From Isoetes taiwanensis (Eukaryota > Streptophyta > Lycopodiopsida > Isoetales > Isoetaceae), in contig JAJEKV010000005.1 of assembly GCA_021234155.1 (NCBI GenBank), positions 10,100,572-10,164,571 on the forward strand: DNA of 64,000 nt. The letters run 5' to 3'. How positions within the stretch are numbered: the first letter of the stretch is position 1; every line of letters starts with the position of its first letter. The notes beneath the pieces were generated by a model that saw only the letters and a program-made list of their open reading frames with translations, was not told the DNA's origin and made no database searches. The translations under genes and the position numbers were made by a program. Below, in pieces: positions 46,241 to 59,790 of the stretch.

Positions 46241-49200
46241 CTTTGGTTAGGCATAGCATCATGAATTTTCTCTAGAGCACTGACCTAGATAATTGCCTTT
46301 TTTTGCATGCATGGTATTCTTTGCAAGCTGGCAGGAAGACTACAGAACAACCACATTTGTTTGCCTATTTCAAATGCAACACCAGTTTTTCAGTGGATGC
46401 ATGCCAAGAGAAATCCAACAACTCTCCTTGCCTATTCAATGGTCGAGTTTAGATATCCTAAGTGTTCTAGCATATTGTCATCATTTGCAAATTTGGATGA
46501 GACAAATGCAACATTCAAAAGCTAGTTTATCTATAGGGTAGGCTTGGGGCAGGGGTGGAAAGGAAAGGGTACAAACGAAGAAAAGAAAAGAAAAATACAA
46601 TAATTAATGAATGTAAAGTAGATTAAATTGAATAAGTGTAGAAGGTAACTTTTTAAAGCTTTTTTATTTTTATTTTTTGTAACCATTTATTTATTTTTTT
46701 CAGTGCTTCTATACAACATTTTCAACATAACTAAGAACCGATACAAACATTTTCCATTGATAGTTTTTCAAAAGCATTCTGTGCCTCATCAAGTGTGCCA
46801 TGATATGAAATTTTATGTCTAGTTGCAAGTTCGAGGCTACAGTCCTGCTAATAATTGTATGAAAAAAAGCATTTGAATCGTCTGCATGGAGATCAAGAGG
46901 GCAAACATACTTGTATTAGTTGACGCAGAACACAAATCCACTTTGATTTTTATGTCAGTTGATTGCGGACATGTAACAGTAATGATGCAAGAACATGCAA
47001 AGAATAGAAGGATTCAATCATACAGAGTTCATAATATGTGCATGCCATATCAAATAGGCACGACCTACTTGTGCACATTCTGCGCAAAACATTCTGCAAA
47101 ATCTGCAAAGATATTTGAAGAAATGAAAGAAGGGGTTCACCTCCTTGTGAGCCCGTTATTAACCAAGCAGTTGTCTGTTCCCGCCTCTCACAGGTCTGCT
47201 AATCTAAAGCTAATCTGATAATTTGTTCACAGATTGAAGCTTGGAAGAGAGATAATCTGAAGTATCCAACCAGCAGCATTTAGCCATATCTCAATAGCTC
47301 TGCCTATGTGACTACAAAATCGTGCACAAGCTCTTCCACAGAAAGAATAAAAAGGTTACCAATTATTTTTCGGACCTAAGATTCACAGACAAGTCTTGTT
47401 GCTCTATCCAAAAATATAAGCTTCGGTGCAGAGAAAGAAAAGAGAGGAAGAGGGAAAGCTTTGTAGCTATGAAACTAAGAAAGAATTTGGAAGGAAAAAA
47501 AAGGGGGACGAATCGAAGACGACAAACAGATATTTTGGAGTTCTTTCTAATTTTCGTGACCGTAGATGCGAACATAGAGAGATCCAATGGCATGAAATTA
47601 ATATGGCCTATGGTGCTATACACGTGGATACTCTAGAATTGCAGCAAATGTCGTAAGGGATGTTAGGCAAGCCTGCTAATAATTATATACACAAGAAATC
47701 GATCGCGACGGCCAAGGCCGCCGCGACATTTCTCTCCTCGACTTATTCCTGCAAAGACGGATTTGTATACCATTGCAAAAGATGTTCTTGAACTTAATAC
47801 TGCAGAATTTATGTGGGAAGGTTGAGGACATGGGGTGAAGCATTTTGTTAATTGGGGTCTAGTCATATATTTGTAAGTATACCACTATGGTTGCTCATTC
47901 ACCATATTAACTTAGCATCCTTACCCCCTCAACTTTTGTCGTTAAAGTAACATCTTAATAATCAAGAGAATCATAGATCAATTTAATATCGATAGCATAC
48001 ATGCAAAAAAGGAAAAGCAACTTTGGTTCATCTTTACCATGGTACAATACACTCCAAATAGTTGAAATGATTTAGTATAGTCATTGAAAAATCTTAAAGG
48101 TTGAGTTATAAATTAATGGTGTAAAAGCCATTAAAAAAAAAAACCTTGCACCACAAATAGCAGGGCTTGGGCAGTGTCATGTGAGCATTAGCAAGATCTA
48201 CCATTACATTGCCGAGATCCCACATCGTTGCCCCAAATAGCCGAGATCCAATATCATGAGCACCCTAAATAGCCGAAATTCAGACCGCTATTGTTTCTTT
48301 CTTGCCCATACGTGAAACATTCCAGCTCCACCGATGGGTGCATCGTGTAGACTCTGGGAGCGTCACAGTGGTATCAGAGCATGGTTTTGGTGGACCAAAA
48401 TCATTGCACTGGCCATAGTCTAACTCATTAGTTGATGGCATAAAACCCTTGGGGGATCTTGCTTCTCAGTCTTAATATGGCACCATCCGTATTTGGCCCT
48501 GCCATTACGCATTTTATTCTGTTCAAAAAAATGAACTATTTGTTGCCTGCCTTTTCTAATCATTTTTTCAGTTTCTCAATCTTTTGCCACAAATTAGCCT
48601 TCCAACGACGATTTGTGCTTAGATTTTTGTAAAAACTCCTCTGTTTCTGCCTCCAAACGAAGCTTTTCTTTCCCTTCCCGCTGCGTCTGCCTTGCGCTGC
48701 TGCAAAAGCTAATAATTGGAAATCCTCTCATTCCGAAGGTTCAAACACTTAAAAAACAGGATGCCCAATCACGTCGAAGTGGTCAATTATCACTTCGAAA
48801 AATTCTTGAGAATTGTTACAGAGAAACAGAGTCCAAATGGCATCAGGATTTTTCTTCAATGTTAAGTTGCCAGATCGAATTGGCCGATACAGATGTTTGC
48901 AACGATCATTGCAAAGAAATTCAGGCTTACATGATGCCCGAAACAGAATCTTCTCCACGTAAAAATTTCAATTCTTGGAAAAGTTTATGGCTTACCGATG
49001 ATCATGCGATAAGAAAAATCAGAAATAAGAAAAGTCTAGCTTCGCTTCCAAATGGCTGGACTCGGACATTGCCCGGCGTTGCAAGCTTCCACGGAATCAA
49101 AACCTAGCAGAGGGTATTCACGACCTCTCATACAGAAATATGACACATTTTATTTCCAACATCAGATAATGCCAAATTGAAAAAATGCAGGAAAGATGGG

Positions 49201-49611
49201 TCCATTTTGTTCTTCTGAAGTTCGAACGAAAAAAACAGAGCACAAAGAAACCAGAACGAAAATGGCAATTACATATGAAGGATATTCACCTCGAAATAAA
49301 TTAATTTATTTCCTCCTTTTATTTAAATGGATATAAAACTATTATCATATGATGGAGGATCACATAGAATGACTCCAATCCTCATAGTGGTAGATAAAAT
49401 TTATACTTCAATGAGAAAGTGCAACAACCTTTTGTTAACTACTGCAATAAAGTATTTATATTCTTCCCGAATGAAGGGATGAATGCAACAATGAATTTAT
49501 AATTATTAAAGATCCAATTTCGTACGTATCAAGTTTGAAGAACTGAAAGCAAGATTATACTACACTTCATCCAAAACGCCTCCTTCAGGTCTAAGCAAGC
49601 ACACGGCTTTT
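46241..49611. other. No recognised gene (copy B)
   Basis: Counterpart of 13101-16504. An open frame at 48613-49107 (164 residues) is present only in this copy, because copy A differs at several CAG/CTG sites and has indels. It has no recognisable domain and is probably incidental. Confidence 0.5.
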
Positions 49612-52600
49612 CTAACAAGCCTCACTTTTTGGGATATGATTGCGATCAAGGAATAACTTATACCAAAATGCTGATTCCTTTGGATATCTTTTCAAGTTTT
49701 CACTTCGTTCTATATGAAACAACCCAAATCTTCTAGTGTATCCAGCATTGAATTCCCAATTATCTGTAACTGACCAATGAAAATATCCCTTTACAGGAGC
49801 ACCATCCCTAAAAAACAAAATGTTAGTCAAGATAAGATCTTGAATAATTAAAAAAATATAGACAAACCTAATAGCATGTAGCAAGTTCTGAAGATGGGCA
49901 TTAAAATACTTCATCCGCAAATTGTCTTTGATTGCTGTGGGAAGTTTGGAATCATGAAGATCCATGTTTCCTGGACAATGCTAAATCAGAGAAGACTAAC
50001 TAAAATTATTCCAAAGTACTTGAATATGAAGCATACCATTTTCAGTGATGTAAATCTTTTTAGGGTTGTATTTTTTTCCAATGTACTGGAGTAGACTATG
50101 AATTCCCCAAGGGGCCAGGTTGAAACTACCATTCTGTAAAAGAAATTATTCGACGGCAAACAAGAACATCTTCAATTAATGAGTTTATAAAGAATGCTTA
50201 CCTCTAGACCAATCCGTTCCCCCTTTGTGTTATAGGCTGAAAAAGACAGTGAAATATAGAAACATATAAATATATGAAATAAACTTATATGTATAGAGTG
50301 CATTTTCTCCATGTATGCAACATCAAAACTTACGTGTGCCATAAACTTGATGGTCTGGACCATAAGCCATGATGAAATTTGGGTGTTTCGTTTCGTCCGC
50401 ATCAGTTGCATAATGACTAGAGTAATAATTAATCCCTAGGAAGTCAATCGAGCCCTTGATTTGGCTTGATTCTGCTGCACTAAATGTTGGCAATCGCGAT
50501 CCAACCCTGTCCTTCATTACTTGAGGGTAATCTCCATTTATGATGGGATTCAACAACCTAAAGAAACTCAAATTAGTCACATTAGTAATGAGGAAGAAAA
50601 CCAAGTGGATATGAGGGCTTTTTACCATCCAAGCTCAAAATCCAGGGCTCTAGATTGAGCTGCAGCATCTTCTTTTGAGTCAGTCAAGGGTTCATACCAA
50701 CTAGAATCTAGCGTGATTCCAATTTGCCCTTTTTGGGAAGCCTACAAGGGCAAGGTTAAAAAGATGATCCATGTTAGTATAGCAAATTCTTAATTCTCGA
50801 AGTAAAGAATCCAGGAAGGGAAAAGCTATCTTATCTATATCTAGCTCTAGCTTATGGAAAGAAAGTGATATTCCCTTAAAACTATAATTCCAAAGAGACA
50901 AATTTTTTTGTTGTTGATACCTCTATTCTAATATTGCTTCATATTTGTGGTACTTTAAGAAGCACGAATTCCTGTCGCAGGGGTCCACTTCAATAATCAA
51001 AACCAATCAACAAAATACTCCGACGACTTTTGATATTTAAAATTAGTTATCTTATATAAAAGAAAATTATGATTATCATTCCCTGAGAATGTTCAATAAT
51101 ATCGAATACTATGTCATCCTTCTAGAAACAACCATGAGCTGTTTTAAGAAGCATGCTTTAATTGTCAAATTTGACACATGACAAGATCTTGCGGTATGAG
51201 TCTAGAGATGACTATCATACCTGAAATTCCTTCTTGTACACTATGAACTCCCCTAAAATAAATTAGCAATTAAAGAGAGGTGCCTTGGCCTTTGGTCTAG
51301 TGGTAACAACTAGTGCTAGAAGAAATATGTCTCAAGTTTGAGACCACCCGGAGCCGCACTATGTAGAGACCATCCAGAGTCGCACTATGTATAGTTCTGT
51401 CTCATGGCCCTATGTGGTCTTTGGCATCATCTGATGTACTAATTATACTTGGTCGTCTATATGGTCTTTGACGCCTATCCGCATAATTTGATGCGTATGT
51501 GGTCTTTACGAATATGGCATATTTGATGTACTAATTATACTTGGGAGGGGTATCTGCGGACATGGCATAACTTGACGTCCTAATTATAATTCATAGGGGA
51601 GACTTGGCTAATAATTATTTTGACGTATAAGACACAACAATTATATTTTAATTCTAACATGATTAATAAATAAATATGGTGGCATATGGTAGGCTATGTG
51701 GTCTTTGATGCCTATCCCCAATATTTTGATGTCCATGTGGTTTTTGGGGACGTGGCATATTTGACGTCCTAAATATACTTGGGAGGGCTCTATGCGGACA
51801 TGGCATAATTTGATGTGCTAAATTATGATTGGTAGGGGAGACTTGGCTAACAATTATTTTGACATATGAGGTACGACAATTATATTTTAATTCTAACGCG
51901 ATTAATAAATACCATTTGGTTGGCCTAAAGATGCTTTTCTATCGGTTGGATGTGGGTGCTTTTATAACCATTGGATGGTCTTTGACGCGTATTTGCGGAT
52001 GTGGCATATGGTTGCTTATATGGTCTTTGACGCCTATTCGCACAAGTTGATGCCTATGTGGTCTCTACAGACGTGGAATTATTTGACGTACTATTTATAC
52101 TTGGAAGAGGTCTCTGCAAACGTGGCATAATTTGACGCACTAAACCCAAGGTTCGACTAGTCTGACAGTTTGCATGGGAACAAATCCAAGAGATATAAAT
52201 AAGCAAATGACACAGTTGTGGCAATTCCACTCCAGGGTGGAAGTCTTTGACATGAGGCAGATATCAGAGAATTTTGTGACATATCAGAGATTTTTGTGAT
52301 GGGGGAGCTTGTCCGAGAGATGGATCAAGATCTTGCCACCTGAGTTGAGTAGAGCTTCAATCCACGAACTTCCAGGAATGTAATAAAATGCCAATTCCGA
52401 TAACTGCCTCTGATTTCTTGCCAAGAACCTGGTAGTTGTTGTGGTCGAGCTTTCAACTTGGTGCCATAATGGAATCTGGGCCTAATTATACTTGGGAGAA
52501 GTCTATGCAGATGTGGCATAATTTGACATATAAGAGAAAGCCCCTCCGGGCTTGATTCCGGAGGGTCATGCAGGCCGACACGCGCCGGAATCAAGCCCAG

Positions 52601-54715
52601 AGGGGCTTTCACCTAACATAAAAATCGACTACTCTACTTTCAGCCGCTGATCAGATCTTGTCTAATGGCCTTGATTTGATTATGCAAGAATACACTTCAA
52701 AAAAGAAGGGTAAAACGTGCAGTTGTCAGAATCACAGGGTAGAAAAATCAGAAAAGAGAGTGAAAATTGTCTGGTCGGTTTTCTTGAATTGAATCTCTGC
52801 CAGGTGGCGAGATATGATTGGCAGATTGGGCTAAAAGTAGAGTAGGCGGTTTTTACGAAGTAATTATAATTGGTAAATTGGTATGGGAGACTCCATCACG
52901 GTAAATGTCGGACGTGGACATGTTATAGCCAGCCTTAAATGGCAAAAAATCTATTTGGTTAGCAGAAGTTGCTTTTCTAACAGCTGGACGTGGGTGCGTT
53001 TGTAACCGTTGGATGTGACACGTGGCAAAATGGGTCGAGTTTTCACAAAGACATACCTGGAATTCCTTCTTGTACGCTGCAACGGCGGAAGAATGTGCTC
53101 GGAGCATGTTGTGAACAACAATATAGGGTTCCGTTTTGGAGTCTCCAACAAGGCAAACAGGCGAATCGTGGCCTTCCGGTGTAGCTTGGAATTGCTCCAA
53201 TCCAACAGAATCAGCTGGCTTGTTGCATCGTCCAGGTGCCCAGTTGCCCAATAAATAGCCCTGAATTGTGTTCATATGTGGCTCGTTTAATGTGCACCAA
53301 TTCTTCACTCTGTCTCCGAATGTCTTGTAGCAGAATCTGGCATAAGCTGTGAAATCTTCCCTGTTTTTTTTTTCCATTTCTAACAGTTTAGCAAACTGAA
53401 CTTTTCAATTGGTGAACAGTTTTCGTTTACTTTTTTTTGTACTTACACAACTTGGTCGTCCATCCAGCCTAGATATTTGCAATGCAGCGCCAATGGCATG
53501 TCAAAGTGGTGCAGTGTTACAAAAGGCTTGATTCCTGAGACCGAGGAACGAAAAGGTCAGAAATGTATATTAAACTTGGAAAGAATCTGGATAGAATTTT
53601 AAAATGCCTTTGGCAATCAATGCATCAATCAGATCATTGTAGTACTGGACCCCTTCTTGGTTAACCTTCCCGGTGCCCTCTGCAAAGGTCCAAATCAGAA
53701 CAGGGCCAAGGAGTTCAAAAAAGAAAACAAACGTTCTACAAATCTTTTTTTTTTTCTTGAAAGAGAATCACAAATGCTGCACGCAAGCACTTACGAGGGA
53801 ATATCCTTGCCCAGGCAATAGAGAACCTGTAGGAGTCTACATCCAAATACTTGAGACATTGATCTATGTCTTCCTGCATACAAGTGATTAATCAGCTACA
53901 GGATGCTGCTAAGAGTATTTATGAGCTACACAATAAACCTTATAACGGTGGTATGTATCAGCAGCAACAAAGGGGTTTCCATTATCTGGGATATTGCTAT
54001 CACTTTGGATTTTGCCTGTTAATCAGAAAGCATTGTGAGAAAAAAAAAGGGCAGCAGATTGCAAGGTTTATAGGGGCAAGTCAGGACCTGAATCTCTGAC
54101 AAAAGCATCCCACACAGTTTGCCCTTTGCCTCCAGTAAATGCAGCACCTTCAAACTGCACCAAGTGTTTGCATTGCAGAGTATGGTGTTATATATACATA
54201 TCAGCAGACATATGCTTTTTGTGTTTACATATCAGTGAATCAGTATACATATCAGTAGACATATTCAGTAGGGAACCTACCTGCATAGCAGATGATCCCA
54301 CCCCGAATATAAAGTCTTCGGGAAACGCAGATCTGTGCAAACCCTCATTGAACACAATGGGACTGGTCAGATTCGCCGCGGTTGGACCACAAATTTCGAT
54401 TGCAGGAACAGAAGCAGCACAGCAGAACACCTTCACTGCAAATTACAAATGGCACAGTTATGAGCACCAAATTAGCATCTCAGATTACAGTAGAGTTTGT
54501 CTATGAATGAATAAAGAACCTCCTGTGCTTCTTTTGATCCCCACACTTTGGCAGGACACTAAAGGTAACCTGATATCAAGATGGATCAGCAACAGAAAAA
54601 GCAAAGAACAAAATAAGTTTATGCATTCTAATTACCTTGGCATGTAAGCATTGCCATTTCTTGGAAGGAATTCTGATGGAGAAAGTGAAGAAGAGAGCAT
54701 GCTAGACATAGCCAT
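49612..54715 (-). CDS. GH1 beta-glucosidase, probably plastid-targeted (copy B)
   Basis: Same exon layout as the gene at 16505-21601 and open in all exons I could follow, giving about 580 residues. It keeps the transit-peptide-like start, [24 protein letters not shown], the consensus SSWYEP segment (copy A has SISYEP), [10 protein letters not shown] (two residues longer than copy A), YITENG and [14 protein letters not shown]. Differences from copy A are mostly single substitutions, many conservative ([15 protein letters not shown] against [15 protein letters not shown]), in the last six exons and in exons 6-9. This suggests two functional alleles or paralogues rather than a gene and a pseudogene. 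The second Trp of the DNFEW glycone-binding motif is Phe in both copies. It is probably expressed from the short promoter with a TATA box at 54761-54768. Confidence 0.92.
51280..51372 (+). mobile_element. tRNA-derived SINE in GH1 intron 9 (copy B)
   Basis: Counterpart of 18171-18262 with both boxes conserved. Confidence 0.6.
51440..52140. repeat. Imperfect ~240-bp tandem repeats in GH1 intron 9 (copy B)
   Basis: Counterpart of 18330-19030 and nearly identical to it, in contrast with the clearly diverged exons on both sides. Confidence 0.75.
52536..52610. repeat. 26-bp GC-rich inverted repeat in GH1 intron 9 (copy B)
   Basis: Same hairpin as 19427-19501, unchanged. Confidence 0.85.
52620..52854. 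mobile_element. MITE-like element in GH1 intron 9 (copy B)
   Basis: Counterpart of 19511-19745, with the same inverted ends and length. Confidence 0.5.
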
Positions 54716-54760
54716 GATGCTCTTCTTCTTGTGCTATGCATACAAGACTTGTTGTAGAGG

Positions 54761-54768
54761 TTATATAG
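54761..54768 (-). promoter_or_regulatory. Putative TATA box of GH1 gene (copy B)
   Basis: Same CTATATAA at the same distance from the ATG at 54715. It is conserved although the sequence just beyond it (54775-54930) diverges from copy A. Confidence 0.5.
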
Positions 54769-55769
54769 ATGGTAGCACGTTTTATATTGTAGAGGTGTAA
54801 ACTTTCACATGGCTAAGGCCACATGTATATACTTCTCATGGAGACTGTCCACATCGCCAAGACGTTTTCAAGCTTGTTTTCCAAGTATATAGTATATGCT
54901 GAGGTTGCAGAGTCGCTCTTTTTTAACTCTTTTTACCTACTCTTCAAATTCAAATTGTTCAAACAACACGTGGTGGGTACTTAAAAGTATTTCATTTAGC
55001 CTCTATAGGAAATTTTCCTTCTGTAAACCATGGTTCTCATTTACAATCCTCAAGAAATTTTTCCTATTAATGGTTCCCCAGGTAGCTCCTTAACATTTAA
55101 TTTTGGTAGATATGAGACAAATACTCCTTCCATTAACAAAGTGTACTATTCTCTTTCTTAAGAATCTATTAAAGTAAGGGTCCATTCAGACCTATGGTTA
55201 AGTTAAGTTAAGTTAAGAAAAAATTAACTAGCTAGTTTAACTTAACTATAACAATTGTATTCGCACCCAAAAGGGTTAACTTTCTATTAAATACTAAACT
55301 TAACTAAGACAAGCAAAATATCTTCACACCCACAATAGTTAAATTAATAATTTTAACCTAACTAAACAACATGGGTTGTTGTTCAGACATTGTCCTATTA
55401 AGTTAGTAGTTAACCAAAATGCCTTCACACACGCCATTAGTTAAGTTATAAAATTAACGAACTAGAATGCCTTCAGACCATTCTAGTTAAGTTTATTATT
55501 TTAAACTTAACCAATTGCCCTCACACATGTTCTAGTTAAATTATCTACCTATTTCAAAGATTTTGCTTTATTTACCTACCTTTAGATATAAAATTACAAT
55601 GGTATAAAGTCTATATGCCAAACAAAATACACCATACTACGTTTTGAGCATATTAAAGAAATATAGATATCTTTTTATGGCATAAAGTTAGCATACAATT
55701 ACAATGAGTTCGTATGACGAAAACGTATACCATACGTTATAAACTTACGAGTAAAAGCAGTTTCTAGAT

Positions 55770-57404
55770 TCATGTAAATACCAAGTACTCTTTCAAGGAT
55801 TCTCGAATATTAAGACCCTCTTGAATCTCAAGACTCTCTATTGTGCCGCTCTCAACTTCATTAGTATCTTCAAGGCCCTCTACCATAGAAGTTCCACTCT
55901 CAACTTCATTGTCATCATCATTATTCTCAACTTCATGATCATTATCATTCCCTTCAAGTTGTCGAAGTCTTAATTGTTCCAACTCCTCATCCACATTAGC
56001 TTCACCAATATCAATTAGCAGATTGTGAAGGATGCAACATGCATGTGCAACTGTTGGAACATACATGGGCTTCATCCGCAACCTTGTATCAAGACATTTG
56101 AACTTGCCTTTTAAGAGCCCAAATGCTTGCTCGATGTATAAGCGTCCACGTTTCAACTTCTTGTTAAATATAGCCTCTACAAATACAACAATGTTATTTA
56201 AATATTCAAAAAGACAATAGAAAGAACTAACTTCTTACCCGCAATAGTTAATTGCCTAGGATCCTTCTGATATGGTACCATCAACCATGAAGAACATTTA
56301 TAACCATTATCTCCCAACAAGTATGGTTTTAGCTCCCTCCTAAAGACAATATCCACAGTAGGTGCTTGCAATAGTTGGCATTCTTCAATCCTTTTCTTGA
56401 GACTTGAATTTCTCAATACTCTAACATCATGTACAGATCCAGGATATCCACAAAATATGTCCAGGAATCTTCGCTTTGTATCACAAACTGCTTGCATAAT
56501 GATGCTGAATCTGCATTTTCTATCGTAGTAATCAAATCCAGCTGGACCTGCAGGTTGTATGATTTCAAAGTGGGTACAATCGATTGCACCAGCTGCAAAA
56601 GCAAAAGTGTTAGTCATGAGTTGTTTTGCTGGTTCATCCTTCACACAAGATCATCATATCTATAAGTTATCCTAATTCCATTCAAGCTCATCTCATCCTT
56701 GAATTCTATAACTCAAGCATAAATCAACAACAAATTTGACAAAATTGAAATCAACAACAAAATTGACAAAAGCATAGATCACGAGACTGAAACTCAGCAA
56801 CATTTGGCAATTTCGAAACTTGTTGAAATCCAGCACTGATCTCCTCTAAGTCTGCACCTGATGGGAATTTTATTTTATGTCCAAACACTTCCACAATAGC
56901 TTTGCAAACTTCCATCACTATCATATGTGTCTCCCCTATACCAAATTTCTCCGATAGGATCAAATAATCCGACCCTCTAAACGATTTTAGCAGGCAACAT
57001 CCTACTCTAACATCCACAGGGATAGCCTTTCTATAATGCGTATCTTGCTGTTCAATCTCATTACTCAAACTGTTGCATAAAAACTCAAAGCAATCCTTTG
57101 ACATCCTAAAGGTCCTCTTCCACCTTGCATCATCGTAATATCCCTTTACGAAGCGATCAAACCAAGTAAAGCTTCTTGGCTTCACCCACCACTCGCCTAA
57201 ACGATGTCCACAAATGTTCTCATACCCTAAAGCTTGCAATGTGGTAACCTCATCTTGTACTAGCTTGCCGATGGAGTTATCTTCATTTTGTTGTAGCAGC
57301 AGCGTTAAGATTGTGATACATCCAGCCATTACTATCATCAATCCTTGTACTAGTTGATCTTGGTCCTCATTATAAAGCTGCATAAAAATCTCATTAGACG
57401 TCAA
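55770..57404 (-). CDS. PIF/Harbinger DDE transposase (HARBI1-like) (copy B)
   Basis: This catalyses element excision and insertion through an RNase H-like DDE domain (DDE_Tnp_4 type). Exons: about 56805-57404, 56239-56592 and 55770-56176. The first carries the N-terminal helical region (RWKRTFRMSKDCFEFLC, FGIGETHMIVMEV). The second has the first catalytic Asp (AGAIDCTHFE), GYPGSVHDVRVLRNS and the second Asp (LLGDNGYKCSSWLMVPY). The third has the Glu (YIEQAFGLLKGKF), CILHNLLIDIGE and an acidic tail ending at 55770. All three DDE residues are present. The acceptor before the second exon is clear (TTTTGCAG), but the first exon's donor near 56805 is not canonical as written, so the gene may be slightly damaged or misread there. 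Activity also needs a Myb-like partner, which I do not see. Confidence 0.82.
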
Positions 57405-58108
57405 GTTATTTTATCAAATTCCAAATTATAGGATAATAAAAAATATTCTAAATTATAAGATAATAAAAATATTCTAAATCAAATTAACGCTGGATATGAC
57501 CAGTTGACGGATCACATATGAGTCTATATGGCTAGTTTCAAGGAAATGACACGAAGCTGTATGGGCTGGAAAACCAATGGGCATCTCAAGGTATGAATGG
57601 AGGATATGAACAAGATGGACCTTGGATAATATAATGGTCTATCAAATTAACGCTGGAAATGACCAGCAGATGGATCATATTAGTGCCTACAAAACAAGTC
57701 TTTAGAAAGGGGCAAAGATACACATGAGAACAAGGCTTTATGGATTGGGGGAACCATGGGGCTTCAAAGATACATGTGAGAACAAGGCTTTATGGAGTGG
57801 TGGAACCATGGGGCTTCTCACTATATGTATGGCATTAAAAACTACAAACAAAGGATATTAAGAGTACAGGTCATAAAGAAAAATAAAAATCGATGAAGGA
57901 TGTCACATATTGCCTAAAGGGGGTGCATGCCTTCTATAGGAATAAAACGTTAAGGTGTTCTGGGAAGGCAGCTCAATGGCAAGACCATATGGTAAGTCTG
58001 GAACTGTTTGTCAACATATGGGTAAAATAGCTTTAAGTAAGGTTGTAATTCATGTGTAAGAATGGAGGCTACTGGATCAAATATGTACCTACAAGGCAGG
58101 TTTCAAAA

Positions 58109-58279
58109 GATTGTGCTTCCATTCTCAAGCTCTACCATCTTAGATACTAATCCAACTGACCGGAACTTAAACCTGCATAGTATGTTAAGCACATATGCAA
58201 GATCTATTCCAAAACAAGCCATCACGAACTTATGCAATTCCAACTCCACAGAAATGTTTGAGGTTTATAGGATTTTGGT
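58109..58279 (+). repeat. 171-bp inverted repeat, arm 1 (copy B)
   Basis: Identical to the copy-A arm at 25046-25216. Confidence 0.85.
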
Positions 58280-59391
58280 CAAAACAACAAGTTTAAAACA
58301 GCAAATTTAAAACTGTAACTTTTTCCAGATCTGTGGCTGAAGATCTGCTGCCGATTCATGGGGGATCAAAGCAGGGCGCCAGTTCAGGGGCAGGCAGAAG
58401 GCTTAGTGCAGCCAAAACGTGGCTGGGTCTGCACCATAGAAGGCCTAAGCCATATGAGGACTGGATGTAGAAGAAGAGCTGGCACCAAAATGATGGTTCT
58501 CTTCTTAGCATATACAATGTAATATAAATTTGCGGGTAGTGAAATTTGCCCTTTTTATGTTGGTAAATGCCGAGCTCACTAAATAATGGCTTGTCCAATG
58601 CTACCAGCTTTGCTAATAATTGAGCAAGTCTATGTATATAATATGAGAAAGTAACGCAGGGAAAAATATTTTAAAACTTAGATTTTGCATAAACAATAAT
58701 GTAACTGTGAACTTCTTTCTTCTCTTTTTCTTAACCCACGAGTAACACAACTTGTTATGTGCCTTATATTACATTATGCAAGGATGCTACATCACTATAA
58801 GACTTAAGTGACAAGTGCACAACCATTGTCGAATTATCGAAGAACCTTCATTACAAATTTTCATCCTCTTCTAAAAGCATCATAAGTAGCATGACTTATC
58901 CATACACATTTTATGTGCACAATATATCATCCAAGAATGCAAGATGAATTTTGTTCTTTGTTATTAATTGAATATTCAAATCGGTTCCATTGAACTTACA
59001 ACACAGAGAAGAATCAAACGTGTATGAAAGAAAAATGCATGCTATGGTCCCATAGGATTAGATTAGTACATGCAACCTGTTGCTCATAACAAAAGCATTC
59101 AAAATACAAACATTCAAAATAAATAGTAGTGGTGTATGAATTTCTTCAATCACTTACGTGTGCATGTGCCCAATTCATAATTATCCAAAAAGAATTCAGA
59201 CAAAGGTACACACAAGTGGCATGGATCCTATTGACTAGTTTGGTATACAATCCATAGGAGATTAGTTGTTGGAGAAGGGACAAATTGCCAGACGTATGAG
59301 TTTATTTCATAAAATTTCTCATGTGGAATTGGTCACCTAACAATGGCGGCAAGGAACCTTCGGGCTGGAAAGCCAGGAAACATTGGCAAGC

Positions 59392-59565
59392 ACCAAAATC
59401 CTATAAACCTCAAACATTTTCGTGGAGTTGGAATTGCATAAGTTCGTGATGGCTTGTTTTGGAATAGACCTTGCATATGTGCTTAACATACTATCATGTG
59501 TTTAAGTTCCTGGTCCGCTTGGATTAGTATCTAAGATGGTAGAGCTTGAGAATGGAAGCACAATC
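59392..59565 (-). repeat. 171-bp inverted repeat, arm 2, altered (copy B)
   Basis: This arm alone of the four differs, and only where the others have CTG, GCAGG or GGTCAG: here TTTTCGTGG, ATCATGTG and TGGTCCGC. Three arms agree against one, so this arm is either mutated or miscalled. Confidence 0.8.
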
Positions 59566-59596
59566 CATTGCAAGTTTAAAACAAAGAAGTTTAATC

Positions 59597-59790
59597 ACCG
59601 TAATTCTCGCCACAAGTCCAGTAGCCATAATTCTCGCCACAAGTCTCAGAAATATAAGTTCAGAGCCATAATTCCGCCACAAGTCTCAGAGCCATAATTC
59701 TCGCCACAAGTCTCAGAGCCATAGTCCCAGAGCTAGCCATACCCGCCACAAGTCTCAGAGCCATAATTCGCCACAAGTCCGGGATGCGTG
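59597..59790. repeat. 25-bp minisatellite inside Harbinger element (copy B)
   Basis: Counterpart of 26519-26705 with a different unit composition: most units read CTCGCCACAAGTCTCAGAG instead of CTGCCACAAGTCTGTAG. Again the changes lie at the CTG positions. Confidence 0.8.

Noticed and set aside
48613-49107. 164-residue open frame in copy B only
   Set aside because: Not maintained in copy A, no domain, and its existence depends on indels at CAG/CTG sites.
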